Assembly: GCA_021823045.1 (NCBI GenBank) | Contig: JAKAPB010000001.1 | Coordinates: forward strand, 1 to 64,000 | Length of the DNA: 64,000 bases | Direction: 5' to 3' | DNA from: Actinomycetes bacterium | Lineage (GTDB): Bacteria > Actinomycetota > Acidimicrobiia > Acidimicrobiales > Acidimicrobiaceae | Shown here: positions 8,923 through 18,113 of the stretch, piece after piece | Numbering within the stretch: position 1 is the stretch's first letter | Layout: every line of letters begins with the position of its first letter | Made by a program: the position numbers and the translations under genes | Notes under the pieces: generated by a model | What the model was told of the DNA's origin: nothing | The model's database searches: none | What the model saw: the letters and a program-made list of their open reading frames with translations, nothing else

Positions 8923-10683
8923 ATGTCAGACGGTTTTGACCAAGGTGATCGCCTTGAAGCATCAGAAGGCTTGACGTCGGAGGAGCGGGTAAGGCTCCTC
9001 GAAGCTGACGTCTTGGAACTGAGGAGACGACTCCAAGACGCGCCAATGAAAGTTAGAGCCCTTGAGGAGAAACTGCTTGAGGTGTCGGGTCAACTGGCCC
9101 AGGCCGTGGCGAAGAACGAAAAGCTGACGTTTACCCTCCAACAGGCTCGGGAACACATAGCAACCCTACGGGAAGAGGTAGAAAAGCTCACTCAGCCACC
9201 TTCCGCCTATGGGGTGTTCGTTGGATCTAACGATGATGACACTGTCGATATCATCACCTCCGGCAGGAAGATGCGAGTCGCCCTCCATCCGGATCTTGAG
9301 CCCTCGGAATTGCGGCCAGGGCAGGAGGTAGTACTTAATGAATCCTTTTCGGTGATACTGGCGAGGAATCCCGATCTTTCCGGTGAGGTCGTCACCGTAA
9401 AAGAGGTGATGGAGGATGGGAAGAGGGTACTGGTCGTAGGAAGGGCCGACGAGGAGCGGGTGGCTGAGATAGCCGGGGATTTACTAGGTACTAAGCTCCG
9501 CTCTGGGGATAGCGTTTTGTTTGATTCGCGTACAAACCTCATCCTTGAAAAGCTCCCTCGTCCTGAGGTCGAGGAGCTTGTCTTAGAGGAGGTTCCTGAT
9601 GTTACTTACGAAGACGTAGGTGGCTTGGATCGGCAGATCGAGGAGATCACCGACGCGGTCGAGCTTCCGTTTTTGCATCGCCATCTCTTTGCTAACTACC
9701 GACTCCCAGCGCCCAAGGGCATTCTCCTGTACGGACCGCCAGGCTGTGGCAAGACGCTGATAGCTAAGGCGGTTGCAAACTCATTGGCAAAGAAGGTCGC
9801 CGCCCTTACAAACAACGCTGCGGTTCGATCCTATTTCTTGAATGTAAAGGGCCCCGAGCTACTAAATAAGTACGTTGGTGAAACCGAAAGGCAGATTCGA
9901 TTAATCTTTCAGAGAGCTAGGGAAAAGGCCGAAGAAGGGGTTCCAGTTATCGTCTTTTTTGACGAGATGGACTCCTTGTTTAGGACTAGGGGAACAGGAA
10001 TCAGTTCCGATATGGAGTCGACGATCGTTCCACAGCTCTTGGCCGAGATTGATGGCGTCGAAGCCCTTAGAAACGTCATAGTAATTGGTGCTTCCAACAG
10101 AGAAGACCTTATTGATCCGGCGATACTCCGTCCTGGTCGACTGGACGTGAAGATAAAGATCGAGAGGCCCGACGAATCAGCGGCCGCCTCGATCTTCTCA
10201 CGCTACCTAACTCCCGATCTCCCATACGGCGCTTCGGAGATTGCGTCTCTTGGGGGTGGGGAGGTAGAAAAGGCCATTCGGGTAATGATTGAAAAGACCG
10301 TGAGGGAGATGTATCGAACCGACGAGGACAACAGGTTCCTCGAGGTGACTTACCAAGGTGGCGACAAAGAAATCCTCTATTACAAGGACTTCTCTTCGGG
10401 AGCGATGATAGAAAATATCGTGAGGAGGGCAAAGAAGCTGGCCATCAAACGTGAGATCGCAGGCCAAGTGGGTGGAATTACGACTGATGATCTCATTCAA
10501 TCGATTGCCAAAGAGTACAAAGAGCATGAAGATTTGCCGAACACCACCAATCCTGACGACTGGGCAAAAATTTCAGGCAAGAAGGGTGAGAGGATCATTT
10601 ACGTCCGAACGCTTGTTACACAAGGTAAGGAAGCAAAGGGTGGTCGATCCATCGAGAGGGTTGGAACCGGACAGTATCTATAG
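8923..10683 (+). CDS. arc: Proteasome-associated AAA ATPase ARC/Mpa
   Basis: Hexameric unfoldase that recognises Pup on tagged proteins and threads them into the 20S core. The order is an N-terminal coiled coil (about residues 15-90) that binds Pup, then OB-fold interdomain, then the AAA module with Walker A GPPGCGKT at 271-278 and Walker B with D347-E348. The protein ends in GQYL, the gate-opening tail with a penultimate tyrosine that docks into the proteasome alpha ring. I chose the ATG at 8923 with GGGAGG five bases upstream; GTG and TTG codons just before it are alternatives. First gene of the pupylation operon. Confidence 0.96.
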   Translation: MSDGFDQGDRLEASEGLTSEERVRLLEADVLELRRRLQDAPMKVRALEEKLLEVSGQLAQAVAKNEKLTFTLQQAREHIATLREEVEKLTQPPSAYGVFVGSNDDDTVDIITSGRKMRVALHPDLEPSELRPGQEVVLNESFSVILARNPDLSGEVVTVKEVMEDGKRVLVVGRADEERVAEIAGDLLGTKLRSGDSVLFDSRTNLILEKLPRPEVEELVLEEVPDVTYEDVGGLDRQIEEITDAVELPFLHRHLFANYRLPAPKGILLYGPPGCGKTLIAKAVANSLAKKVAALTNNAAVRSYFLNVKGPELLNKYVGETERQIRLIFQRAREKAEEGVPVIVFFDEMDSLFRTRGTGISSDMESTIVPQLLAEIDGVEALRNVIVIGASNREDLIDPAILRPGRLDVKIKIERPDESAAASIFSRYLTPDLPYGASEIASLGGGEVEKAIRVMIEKTVREMYRTDEDNRFLEVTYQGGDKEILYYKDFSSGAMIENIVRRAKKLAIKREIAGQVGGITTDDLIQSIAKEYKEHEDLPNTTNPDDWAKISGKKGERIIYVRTLVTQGKEAKGGRSIERVGTGQYL

Positions 10684-10712
10684 CCACTGGTTGCGAATGT
10701 AGATGGAGAGGG

Positions 10713-12212
10713 GTGAGCTTGTCGATTCCAAAGGTTTGTGGGATTGAAACTGAATATGGCATTACGATGCCCAAGACGGCAGATGCAAATCCCATTACTG
10801 CGTCTTCGATGCTTATCAATGCCTTTGTAAATGAGATATCGGGAAAGGTGGGCTGGGATTTCGAGGATGAAGCTCCCGGGCACGACGCTAGGGGCTTCAA
10901 TCTCGAGGGATCATTGCCTCCTGAAGTCGAGACCCACTTGGTAAATACCGTGCTTACCAACGGGGCAAGGTTTTACGTAGACCATGCACATCCCGAGTAC
11001 TCCTCGCCTGAGTGTCTCAATCCAAAAGAAGCCGTGCTCTACGACAAAGCTGGCGAGTTGGTCCTCAGGAAGGCAATGTCCGCTGCAAAGAGGGCGCTAC
11101 CTAATGAGCAGGAAATTGTGGTCTACAAGAATAACTCCGACCGAAAGGGCAACTCGTATGGTTGCCACGAGAACTACATCATGGATCGACAGGTACCATT
11201 CAACAAGATTGCCAAACAGGTAACCCCATTTTTTGTTACCAGGCAGATATTTTGCGGTTCAGGCAAGGTGGGCAGTGAATTCCAAAATATTGCGAAATGG
11301 GAAGTACCATTCCAGATTTCCCAACGGGCAGACTTTTTTGAAGAGGTAGTTGGCCTAGAGACCACCCTTAAAAGACCGATTGTCAATACTCGGGATGAGC
11401 CTCACGCAGACGCCACGCGATATCGCAGACTTCACGTGATATTGGGTGACGCAAATATGTCCCAGTTCTCAAGCTATTTAAAGCTCGGGACGACGGCCCT
11501 TGTGCTTTCGATGATCGAGGATTCCTTTTTGGATGAGGCCGATTTGGCGATCGAGGATCCAGTTGGGTCGCTACGAAAGGTCTCTTGGGACCTATCTTTG
11601 TCGACCCAGCTTTCCAGAGTGAGTGGCGGAAGTATATCCGCCCTCGATCTCCAGTGGGAGTTTTTGCGACTAGCGCAGAAGTATGCAATCCAAAGAGGAA
11701 CTGAAGTCATAGGGGGCGACGAGTTTGGAGAAGAAATTCTGCTTAATTGGGAAGAGACCCTTCAGGCCCTTGAGGCGGATCCAATGTCTTTAGCAGACCG
11801 GCTCGACTGGGTTGCCAAATATCAACTAGTTTTAGGATACATGGACAGACATGGTCTGGAGTGGGATGACCCCAAGCTTGCAGCGATTGATCTTCAATAC
11901 CACGACATCAGGCCTGAGAAGTCGCTGTTTTATCGTCTAGGGATACGATCAATTTGGAGTGATTCGGAAGCCGAACTGGCCACCCACTCTCCGCCCAGGG
12001 GGACGCGGGCTTACTTTAGAGGTAAGTGTCTTGAGAAGTACCCGAGAAATGTTGCCGCCGCCAACTGGGACTCGATAATCTTTGACCTTGGACGAGATCC
12101 CCTTAGGAGAGTTCCGATGATGGATCCCCTCAGAGGGACGGCGAAACATGTCGATGAATTAATTGATAGATGTGATACCGCACAGGAGTTATTGGACGCT
12201 CTAGGAACTTAG
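10713..12212 (+). CDS. dop: Depupylase / Pup deamidase Dop
   Basis: Glutamine-synthetase-fold enzyme that removes Pup from substrates and, in species with Pup ending in Gln, deamidates it. The N-terminal block GIETEYGITMP binds ATP-Mg, and the insertion after it (DANPITASSM) is the Dop-loop region that separates Dop from PafA. Length of 499 aa is close to the mycobacterial enzyme. Position directly ahead of pup is the usual one for dop. The start is a GTG at 10713; a TTG at 10719 is also possible. In this organism Pup already ends in Glu, so only the depupylase role is needed. Confidence 0.94.
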   Translation: MSLSIPKVCGIETEYGITMPKTADANPITASSMLINAFVNEISGKVGWDFEDEAPGHDARGFNLEGSLPPEVETHLVNTVLTNGARFYVDHAHPEYSSPECLNPKEAVLYDKAGELVLRKAMSAAKRALPNEQEIVVYKNNSDRKGNSYGCHENYIMDRQVPFNKIAKQVTPFFVTRQIFCGSGKVGSEFQNIAKWEVPFQISQRADFFEEVVGLETTLKRPIVNTRDEPHADATRYRRLHVILGDANMSQFSSYLKLGTTALVLSMIEDSFLDEADLAIEDPVGSLRKVSWDLSLSTQLSRVSGGSISALDLQWEFLRLAQKYAIQRGTEVIGGDEFGEEILLNWEETLQALEADPMSLADRLDWVAKYQLVLGYMDRHGLEWDDPKLAAIDLQYHDIRPEKSLFYRLGIRSIWSDSEAELATHSPPRGTRAYFRGKCLEKYPRNVAAANWDSIIFDLGRDPLRRVPMMDPLRGTAKHVDELIDRCDTAQELLDALGT

Positions 12213-12222
12213 GAGACAGGTT

Positions 12223-12426
12223 ATGGCTGAAAGAGAGATGAAGAAAAGATCAGCTCCTTCGGCACGCGAGTCTGAAGAGGCACAGCCGCAGGAAGCATCG
12301 GGCAAGAACAAAGAGGGTGAGGATCTCAAAGCTAAACTCGATGCAGTGCTGGATGAGATTGATGAGGTCTTGGAGGACAATGCCGAGGAGTTTGTTAGAA
12401 ACTATGTGCAAAAAGGCGGCGAGTAG
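12223..12426 (+). CDS. pup: Prokaryotic ubiquitin-like protein Pup
   Basis: 67-aa tag protein, disordered and highly charged. The C-terminal half (LKAKLDAVLDEIDEVL) is the helix that forms on ARC binding, followed by the conserved NAEEFVRNYVQKGG block. The last residue is Glu (codon GAG before the TAG stop), so the tag is made in its ligation-ready form. It lies 10 bases after dop and about 90 bases before prcB. Confidence 0.97.
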   Translation: MAEREMKKRSAPSARESEEAQPQEASGKNKEGEDLKAKLDAVLDEIDEVLEDNAEEFVRNYVQKGGE

Positions 12427-12518
12427 AACACTTCAATTGTGACTTGATACCATTTTTGCCGAATCGATTAGGCCAAATTGAAATGAATAGATTGAATTGA
12501 AAGGAAGATGAGGAGATC

Positions 12519-13349
12519 TTGAGCCTGCCTATGTTCTCGCCCTCGGAAGATCCGGGTCCGAGTTTTGTTGAGGTAATTTCGCGAATATTGCCGGAAAAGT
12601 CGGCACTCCCTCGGCTAATTTCCGGTCCTGAAACAGTGAATTATCACCCCGGATCTCCAATCTCCGTACCCCACGGAACGACCATAGCGGCCGTTAGATA
12701 CGCCGATGGTGTGATTATGGCGGGCGACCGCAGGGCGACCGAAGGCAATTTTATCGCCCATCGGAGGATTGAGAAGGTTTTTGCCGCCGACAGGCATTCA
12801 GCGGTAGCGATTGCCGGAGCTGCTGGCCCGGCCGTCGAGATGGTGAAACTCTTTCAAGTGCAACTTGAGCATTATGAGAAAGTGGAGGGCTCGGTACTGT
12901 CCTTGGAAGGCAAAGCGAACCAACTTTCACAGATGATTAGGGCAAATCTCCCTATGGCCATGCAGGGCTTGGCGGTCGTTCCGCTTTTCGCTGGTTGGGA
13001 CATCTTAAGGCGCAAAGGACGGATTTTTACCTACGACATTACTGGCGGCCGATATGAAGAGGTTGATTATCATGCCACCGGTTCGGGGGGTCGAGATGCA
13101 AAGGCTACGATCAAGCTAGGATACCGAGATCAGCTGGATGAGACTTCGGCGGTGAAGTTGCTCATCTCGGCGCTCTTGGAAGCTGCTGAAGAGGATTCGG
13201 CTACCGGCGGACCAGATCCGGTGCGAGGTATATATCCGGTCATTGCGACGGTTTCTGAGCCGGGCTTTAAACGTGTTACCGATGAGGAGATCGCAGAATT
13301 GACACAGCAGGTGCTGGCGGATAGGGCCGATAGGGGCGTTGCACAGTGA
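12519..13349 (+). CDS. prcB: 20S proteasome beta subunit
   Basis: Catalytic subunit of the 20S core. A propeptide of 53 residues ends in Gly, followed by the N-terminal nucleophile Thr54 (HG/TTIAAVRY) exposed on autoprocessing. The conserved GDRRATEG and the lysine region after it match the family. The TTG at 12519 has GAGGAG just upstream; an ATG four codons on is the alternative. Its 3' end overlaps prcA by four bases (GTGA), so the two subunits are translationally coupled. Confidence 0.96.
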   Translation: MSLPMFSPSEDPGPSFVEVISRILPEKSALPRLISGPETVNYHPGSPISVPHGTTIAAVRYADGVIMAGDRRATEGNFIAHRRIEKVFAADRHSAVAIAGAAGPAVEMVKLFQVQLEHYEKVEGSVLSLEGKANQLSQMIRANLPMAMQGLAVVPLFAGWDILRRKGRIFTYDITGGRYEEVDYHATGSGGRDAKATIKLGYRDQLDETSAVKLLISALLEAAEEDSATGGPDPVRGIYPVIATVSEPGFKRVTDEEIAELTQQVLADRADRGVAQ

Positions 13350-14023
13350 CGATGCCGTTTTACGTAGCCCCTGAGCAAGTGATGAAGGATAGGGCTGACT
13401 ATGCCCGCAAGGGCATCGCCCGCGGCAGGGCCCTAATAGGTACCGTCTACCAGGGGGGAGTGCTGCTTTGTGCTGAAAACCCATCGAAGTCTCTCCACAA
13501 GATATCCGAGATTTATGATCGAATTGCCTTTGCGGGCGTGGGCAAATACAACGAGTTTGACCAGCTCCGGGTCGCAGGGGTGAGGCATGCTGACACCAAG
13601 GGGTATGCGTACTCTAGGGATGATGTCGACGCAAGGAGCCTTGCCAACATCTACGCACAGTATTTGGGCCAGGTCTTTACTCACGAGATGAAGCCTATGG
13701 AGGTGGAAATTCTCGTTGCTGAGCTGGCACCTTTGACCCAAGTCGGTGAGCTCTACCATATTCTTTACGATGGTACGGTCATGGACGAGAGCAATTTTTC
13801 GGTCATCGGTGGCGATTCAGAGACGATTTCAGAAAGATTCTCGGCGACCTTTAAAAAGGATTGGAACCTGAAGGAAGCTTTGAGAGCGAGTGTCGCCGCG
13901 CTAGCAGGACCAGAACGGAAGATACCAGTCTCGGAACTTGAAGCGGCAGTGCTGTCAGAATCCAATGGAAGGCGGGCATTTTCACGACTCGGTCAGTCTC
14001 AACTTGACGAACTACTGGCATAG
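13346..14023 (+). CDS. prcA: 20S proteasome alpha subunit
   Basis: Non-catalytic outer-ring subunit that gates entry and binds the ARC tail. The N-terminus ([21 protein letters not shown]) matches actinobacterial PrcA, with the gating residues ahead of the first helix. 225 aa is on the short side because the charged C-terminal tail found in many relatives is reduced. The start is GTG at 13346 overlapping prcB; ATG at 13352 is possible. Confidence 0.96.
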   Translation: MTMPFYVAPEQVMKDRADYARKGIARGRALIGTVYQGGVLLCAENPSKSLHKISEIYDRIAFAGVGKYNEFDQLRVAGVRHADTKGYAYSRDDVDARSLANIYAQYLGQVFTHEMKPMEVEILVAELAPLTQVGELYHILYDGTVMDESNFSVIGGDSETISERFSATFKKDWNLKEALRASVAALAGPERKIPVSELEAAVLSESNGRRAFSRLGQSQLDELLA

Positions 14024-14031
14024 GGACCTCG

Positions 14032-15417
14032 GTGAGCGATATTTCCGAGGTGCGGCCTCCGGATAGAAGGATCTTCGGGTTAGAGAACGAGTACGGAGTT
14101 ACATGCACCCTGAGGGGTCAGAGGCGTCTTTCGCCAGACGAAGTAGCCAGGTATCTTTTTCGCAAAGTGGTCTCCTGGGGTAGGTCGTCGAATGTGTTCC
14201 TAGAGAATGGTGCGCGTCTTTACCTCGACGTTGGTTCGCATCCTGAATATGCCACCCCGGAATGTGACAAAGTGGTAGACCTTGTCACACATGACAAGGC
14301 CGGCGAGAGGATCCTAGCTTCACTGGTTGATTCTGCGGAAGCAAGGATGAGGGGAGAGGGGATTAGGGGCACTATTTACCTCTTCAAAAATAACACTGAT
14401 TCGGCAGGAAACTCCTACGGTTGCCATGAAAACTACCTCACCACAAGGGGAGATGAGTTTGCCAGGTTCGCCGAGGTTCTAATTCCCTTTTTTGTATCAC
14501 GCCAGATATACGCTGGCGCCGGAAAGGTTCTTGTCACGGCGAGGGGCCCGATTTTCTGTATCTCCCAGAGGGCCGAACACATATGGGAGAGTGTCTCATC
14601 TGCGACCACCAGGTCAAGGCCCATCATAAACACCCGTGACGAACCCCATGCCGACGCAGAGCGTTTTAGGAGACTGCATGTCATCGTCGGAGATTCGAAC
14701 ATGAGCGAGTACACCACGTTTTTAAAGATTGGTGCCGCTGCGATCATGCTCCGCATGCTTGAGGACCCATCGGTAGTCCTTAGGGACTTGACCTTAGAGA
14801 ATCCGATTAGGGCCATAAGAGAAATCTCTCACGATACTACCTGTTCGCGAAAGGTCAGGTTGGCCAATGGTAGGGAGTTAAGTGCCCTTGAGATTCAGAG
14901 CGAATACCTTGAAAGGGCCATTCGATATTCAGATTCGCAAGGTCTACCACCAGAAGAAATGAAGGCCCTTTCGATGTGGAGGGAGTGCGTAGAAGGCCTA
15001 GCGAGTGATCCAGGAAAACTCTCGGGAAAGGTCGATTGGGTTATCAAGCAGAACCTCATCGATTCCTACAGGGTCAAGAATTCAGTTTCACTCGCACATC
15101 CTCAGGTAGCTCTTTTAGATCTCCAGTACCATGATATTTCTAGGGAGCGAGGTATTTTCTATCGACTTCAGAGGGCTGGCCTTTGTGAGCGTCTGACCGA
15201 TGATGATTCGATAGATAAAGCGATGGAGTTTGCTCCCGAGACCACTCGAGCCAAACTTCGGGGAGAATTTATACGACAAGCAAAGGAGAAGAGGCGCGAC
15301 TTTACTGTTGACTGGGTTCATCTGAAACTGAACGATCAGGCCCAACGTACTGTAATGCTAAAAGACCCCTTCAAGAGTGAAGACGAAAGAGTAGACAGGT
15401 TAATTGAAAGCCTGTAG
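14032..15417 (+). CDS. pafA: Pup-protein ligase PafA
   Basis: Ligates the C-terminal Glu of Pup to substrate lysines using ATP. It shares a glutamine-synthetase fold with Dop; the two paralogues here align over their whole length (both have the [15 protein letters not shown] or equivalent block). PafA is told apart by the direct run from [10 protein letters not shown] into [16 protein letters not shown] without the Dop-loop insertion. The start is GTG at 14032, nine bases after prcA. It completes the pupylation set in one operon. Confidence 0.95.
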   Translation: MSDISEVRPPDRRIFGLENEYGVTCTLRGQRRLSPDEVARYLFRKVVSWGRSSNVFLENGARLYLDVGSHPEYATPECDKVVDLVTHDKAGERILASLVDSAEARMRGEGIRGTIYLFKNNTDSAGNSYGCHENYLTTRGDEFARFAEVLIPFFVSRQIYAGAGKVLVTARGPIFCISQRAEHIWESVSSATTRSRPIINTRDEPHADAERFRRLHVIVGDSNMSEYTTFLKIGAAAIMLRMLEDPSVVLRDLTLENPIRAIREISHDTTCSRKVRLANGRELSALEIQSEYLERAIRYSDSQGLPPEEMKALSMWRECVEGLASDPGKLSGKVDWVIKQNLIDSYRVKNSVSLAHPQVALLDLQYHDISRERGIFYRLQRAGLCERLTDDDSIDKAMEFAPETTRAKLRGEFIRQAKEKRRDFTVDWVHLKLNDQAQRTVMLKDPFKSEDERVDRLIESL

Positions 15418-15425
15418 GAGACGTT

Positions 15426-16139
15426 TTGAATCAACCACCAGAAAGCTCATCCCCAGAGGAACAGAATCCGGCCGATTCGAACCCAGCAGATACATATCAG
15501 CCGTTAGTTGAAAAAGAAGCCGTCGGCGATTCTGCGACCCGGGATCGGCCACTTGGAGACGGTTCTACGAATACGTCCGGAGTTCGTACTCACCGGGTGA
15601 CAAGAAAGTCGAATCGCTCGAGAGTCATCAAAGAGTGGACAGCCCTCGTTATCGTCGCAGCTGTCGTAGCCCTTGGGGTTCGGGCATTTGTGTTTCAGGC
15701 CTTTTTCATTCCTTCCGGCTCCATGTTACCTACCCTTCAGATAGGGGATCGGATTCTCGTAGACAAGCTGAGCTACGACCTTCACAAGGTAAATCGTGGC
15801 GACATGATCGTTTTTCGGACTCCGCCCGCCGATACCGGCGACCCTGGCATCAAGGACCTCGTGAAGAGGGTTATAGGGTTACCTGGTGAAAGGATTTCTT
15901 CTTCTGGGGGATCGGTTTACATAAATGGGAAAAAGTTGCCCGAGCCGTGGCTCCCACCGGATACCAAGACTTTCGGCATCACGCCTCAAACAATTCCGGC
16001 TGGCGAAGTATTTGTGATGGGAGACAATCGTGGCAACTCTAAGGACTCCCGAGTATTTGGCCCGATATCTGAAAAGCTTATAGTGGGAAGGGTGGAACTC
16101 ATTTTTTATCCTCTTTCCCAGTTCCACCTCTACTGGTAG
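15426..16139 (+). CDS. lepB: Signal peptidase I
   Basis: Membrane serine protease that cleaves signal peptides of exported proteins. A long disordered cytoplasmic N-terminus (about 65 residues) leads to one transmembrane helix (about 71-90). The catalytic Ser99 lies in PSGSMLPT and the general base Lys147 in VKRVIGLPG; box E is GDNRGNSKDSR. Starts at a TTG nine bases after pafA, so it probably shares the proteasome operon transcript, and it precedes the tat genes on the same strand. Confidence 0.95.
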   Translation: MNQPPESSSPEEQNPADSNPADTYQPLVEKEAVGDSATRDRPLGDGSTNTSGVRTHRVTRKSNRSRVIKEWTALVIVAAVVALGVRAFVFQAFFIPSGSMLPTLQIGDRILVDKLSYDLHKVNRGDMIVFRTPPADTGDPGIKDLVKRVIGLPGERISSSGGSVYINGKKLPEPWLPPDTKTFGITPQTIPAGEVFVMGDNRGNSKDSRVFGPISEKLIVGRVELIFYPLSQFHLYW

Positions 16140-16248
16140 GGACGCACAAGATGGTCCTTCGGGTTGTTAGGAGAAATCCCTAAAAAAATCGTCGATTCTG
16201 CCGATACAGATAATGGATTTAGGATGATGCAAAGCGAAGGGAGTCGCA

Positions 16249-16608
16249 ATGCCAATAATTAGGGCGACCTGTCCTACCTGTGGCGACGTGGAGTTTTCTC
16301 CGAGGCTGCTGAAGGTCATGGTCTGTTCTACCACTGGCGAAGCTTCTTACGGCTTTAAATGCCCCGCTTGTGAGTTACTGGTATCGAAGCAGACCGACAA
16401 GCAAGTAGTAGAGCTACTCGTAAGCACTGGGGTGGCGGTCTCCTTCTGGTCACTTCCCGAGGAGCTCTACGAGCAGCATGCTGGTGCGCCGATCGGATTC
16501 GATGACCTGATTGAATTTCATTATCAACTACATTCCGGTAACTGGAGCGAGCAACTCGTGAGCGAAATGAAGAATCTCACCCGTCACTTCGGCTCCGAAG
16601 GTGAGTAG
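16249..16608 (+). CDS. Small zinc-ribbon protein of unknown function
   Basis: 119 aa. Two CxxC pairs (CPTC near residue 8 and CPAC near 39) form a probable zinc ribbon, followed by a helical C-terminal half with acidic patches. GGGAG precedes the ATG at 16249. I do not recognise a named family, although zinc-ribbon proteins of this size beside the tat genes occur in related actinobacteria. A DNA, RNA or RNA-polymerase contact role is only an inference from the fold. Confidence 0.7.
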   Translation: MPIIRATCPTCGDVEFSPRLLKVMVCSTTGEASYGFKCPACELLVSKQTDKQVVELLVSTGVAVSFWSLPEELYEQHAGAPIGFDDLIEFHYQLHSGNWSEQLVSEMKNLTRHFGSEGE

Positions 16609-16649
16609 CTTTTCGGGCGTAAATGCTTATTTGTATCTTCCCAAATCTA

Positions 16650-16687
16650 AGTAGACCTGAATTCGGGACCGCATTGGGGGGTCTACT
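16650..16687. other. Inverted repeat upstream of tatB
   Basis: Perfect eight-base arms agtagacc and ggtctact are separated by 22 bases, in the 170-base gap between the zinc-ribbon gene and tatB. No run of T follows on the plus strand, so it is not a standard terminator. It could be a regulator site or an mRNA hairpin. Confidence 0.5.
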
Positions 16688-16779
16688 CCTTGAACTGGTG
16701 AGTATGTGACTGACTGACCAGAAAGTTAAAGTGCCTCAACGCATCGGCTGTGGAGATCAGCAGTGGTTAAGATGATTTT

Positions 16780-17307
16780 GTGAGCTTCGATCCCAGCAAA
16801 TTATTGATAGTGCTCGTGGTAGCCCTCATAGTATTGGGGCCAGAGAAGCTACCACACTTCATGAGGCAGGCTGGCAAGTATCTAAATGAGTTCCGGTCGA
16901 TGAGAGATCGCCTAAAATCCGAAGTGGACAATGCCTTGGGCGGTATAACTGGGGTGTCTACTGGGATAACAAGTCAGATAACGCAGCAGATCGATCCAAT
17001 AAAGGATGTATTCGGGCAGTTCAGGGGACAGACCTCCAACCCCTTTTCAATCGGTGGAGCCGTAGGATCGATATTTGGTGGTTCTCCGGCGCAATCTGCC
17101 CAAAAGCCGAACGGGCTATTTTCCGGTCAAAGCATGGGTAACCCCCAAGAGCAGCCCTCGGAAGTATTGCCAAACACTTTCTATCAAGCGCAGAGACAGA
17201 TAGCGGAGCACAAAGCGGCTAGCGTTGGCTCCAATGACTTTGTTCGGAGATGGTGGGACGTTTCTGGTGAAGAAGGCTTCTGGGACGGTAATCCAGTTCT
17301 GAATTGA
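16780..17307 (+). CDS. tatB: Twin-arginine translocase subunit TatB (TatA/B family)
   Basis: Component of the Tat system that exports folded proteins. One N-terminal membrane helix (residues about 7-19) ends at the hinge GPEKLP, followed by an amphipathic helix and a long polar tail of about 120 residues rich in Gly, Ser and Gln. The long tail and the position directly before tatC favour TatB over TatA. The start is GTG at 16780. A separate TatA would be expected elsewhere in the genome. Confidence 0.85.
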   Translation: MSFDPSKLLIVLVVALIVLGPEKLPHFMRQAGKYLNEFRSMRDRLKSEVDNALGGITGVSTGITSQITQQIDPIKDVFGQFRGQTSNPFSIGGAVGSIFGGSPAQSAQKPNGLFSGQSMGNPQEQPSEVLPNTFYQAQRQIAEHKAASVGSNDFVRRWWDVSGEEGFWDGNPVLN

Positions 17308-17314
17308 GTTATCG

Positions 17315-18103
17315 TTGACGATTAAGATATGGAAAAAACAGAAGTCGCCTGATCGATCCCTTGAGTCAAAGGGATCGATGCCGCTGCTCGAACACCTGGC
17401 AGAGCTTCGCAGGCGGCTCGTAATATCTGCTGTCGCCGTAACCGTGCTTGCTATCGCAAGTTATGGCTTTTATGGTCATATGCTCGCTTTCCTGCTTCAC
17501 CCGCTTTGCATTGCAGAGCCAAAGAATCAGTGCAAACTCTACGTTACGTCGCCACTGGATGGGTTCGCACTTCGAATCAAGGTCGCCGGTTACGCTGGAC
17601 TCTTTTTTGCGTCACCGGTCGTGTTACTTCAAATTTGGCGTTTTATTGCGCCAGGACTCAAAAACTCTGAACGAAAGTACTCCCTTATCTTTGTTTCATC
17701 GTCGATATCGCTGTTTACGCTCGGGGGGTTTGTGGCCTATACCGCATTCCCTCATGCACTTCAGTTTTTGCAAGGAGCGGCTGGTACTTATGTACATCCG
17801 ATCTACACGCCACAAAGTTATCTCAATCTTCTGCTAGCTCTGATGGCAGCTTTTGGGGCGGCTTTTGAATTTCCCGTGGTTTTGATCTCCCTCGAATTGC
17901 TTGGCGCCGTAACACCAAAGAAACTGGCGCAGTCGCGTAGATGGGCTATCGTAATTATCTTTGCCGTAGCAGCGGTGTTTATTCCAAGTTCAGACCCGTT
18001 TTCACTCTTTGCCCTAGCTTTGCCGCTGATTTTCTTTTATGAAATCTCGATCTTGATAGGTAGATTGGTGCTTAGAAGGCGGGCGTCTCCTTTAGCAAGT
18101 TAG
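17315..18103 (+). CDS. tatC: Twin-arginine translocase subunit TatC
   Basis: Six-helix membrane receptor for twin-arginine signal peptides. The N-terminal cytoplasmic signature MPLLEHLAELRRRL and the first-loop region RIKVAGYAGLFFASP are typical. The start is a TTG seven bases after tatB. Followed 10 bases later by the helicase gene on the same strand, the same gene order (tatC then helY) known in mycobacteria. Confidence 0.95.
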   Translation: MTIKIWKKQKSPDRSLESKGSMPLLEHLAELRRRLVISAVAVTVLAIASYGFYGHMLAFLLHPLCIAEPKNQCKLYVTSPLDGFALRIKVAGYAGLFFASPVVLLQIWRFIAPGLKNSERKYSLIFVSSSISLFTLGGFVAYTAFPHALQFLQGAAGTYVHPIYTPQSYLNLLLALMAAFGAAFEFPVVLISLELLGAVTPKKLAQSRRWAIVIIFAVAAVFIPSSDPFSLFALALPLIFFYEISILIGRLVLRRRASPLAS

Positions 18104-18113
18104 GTTCGAAATT

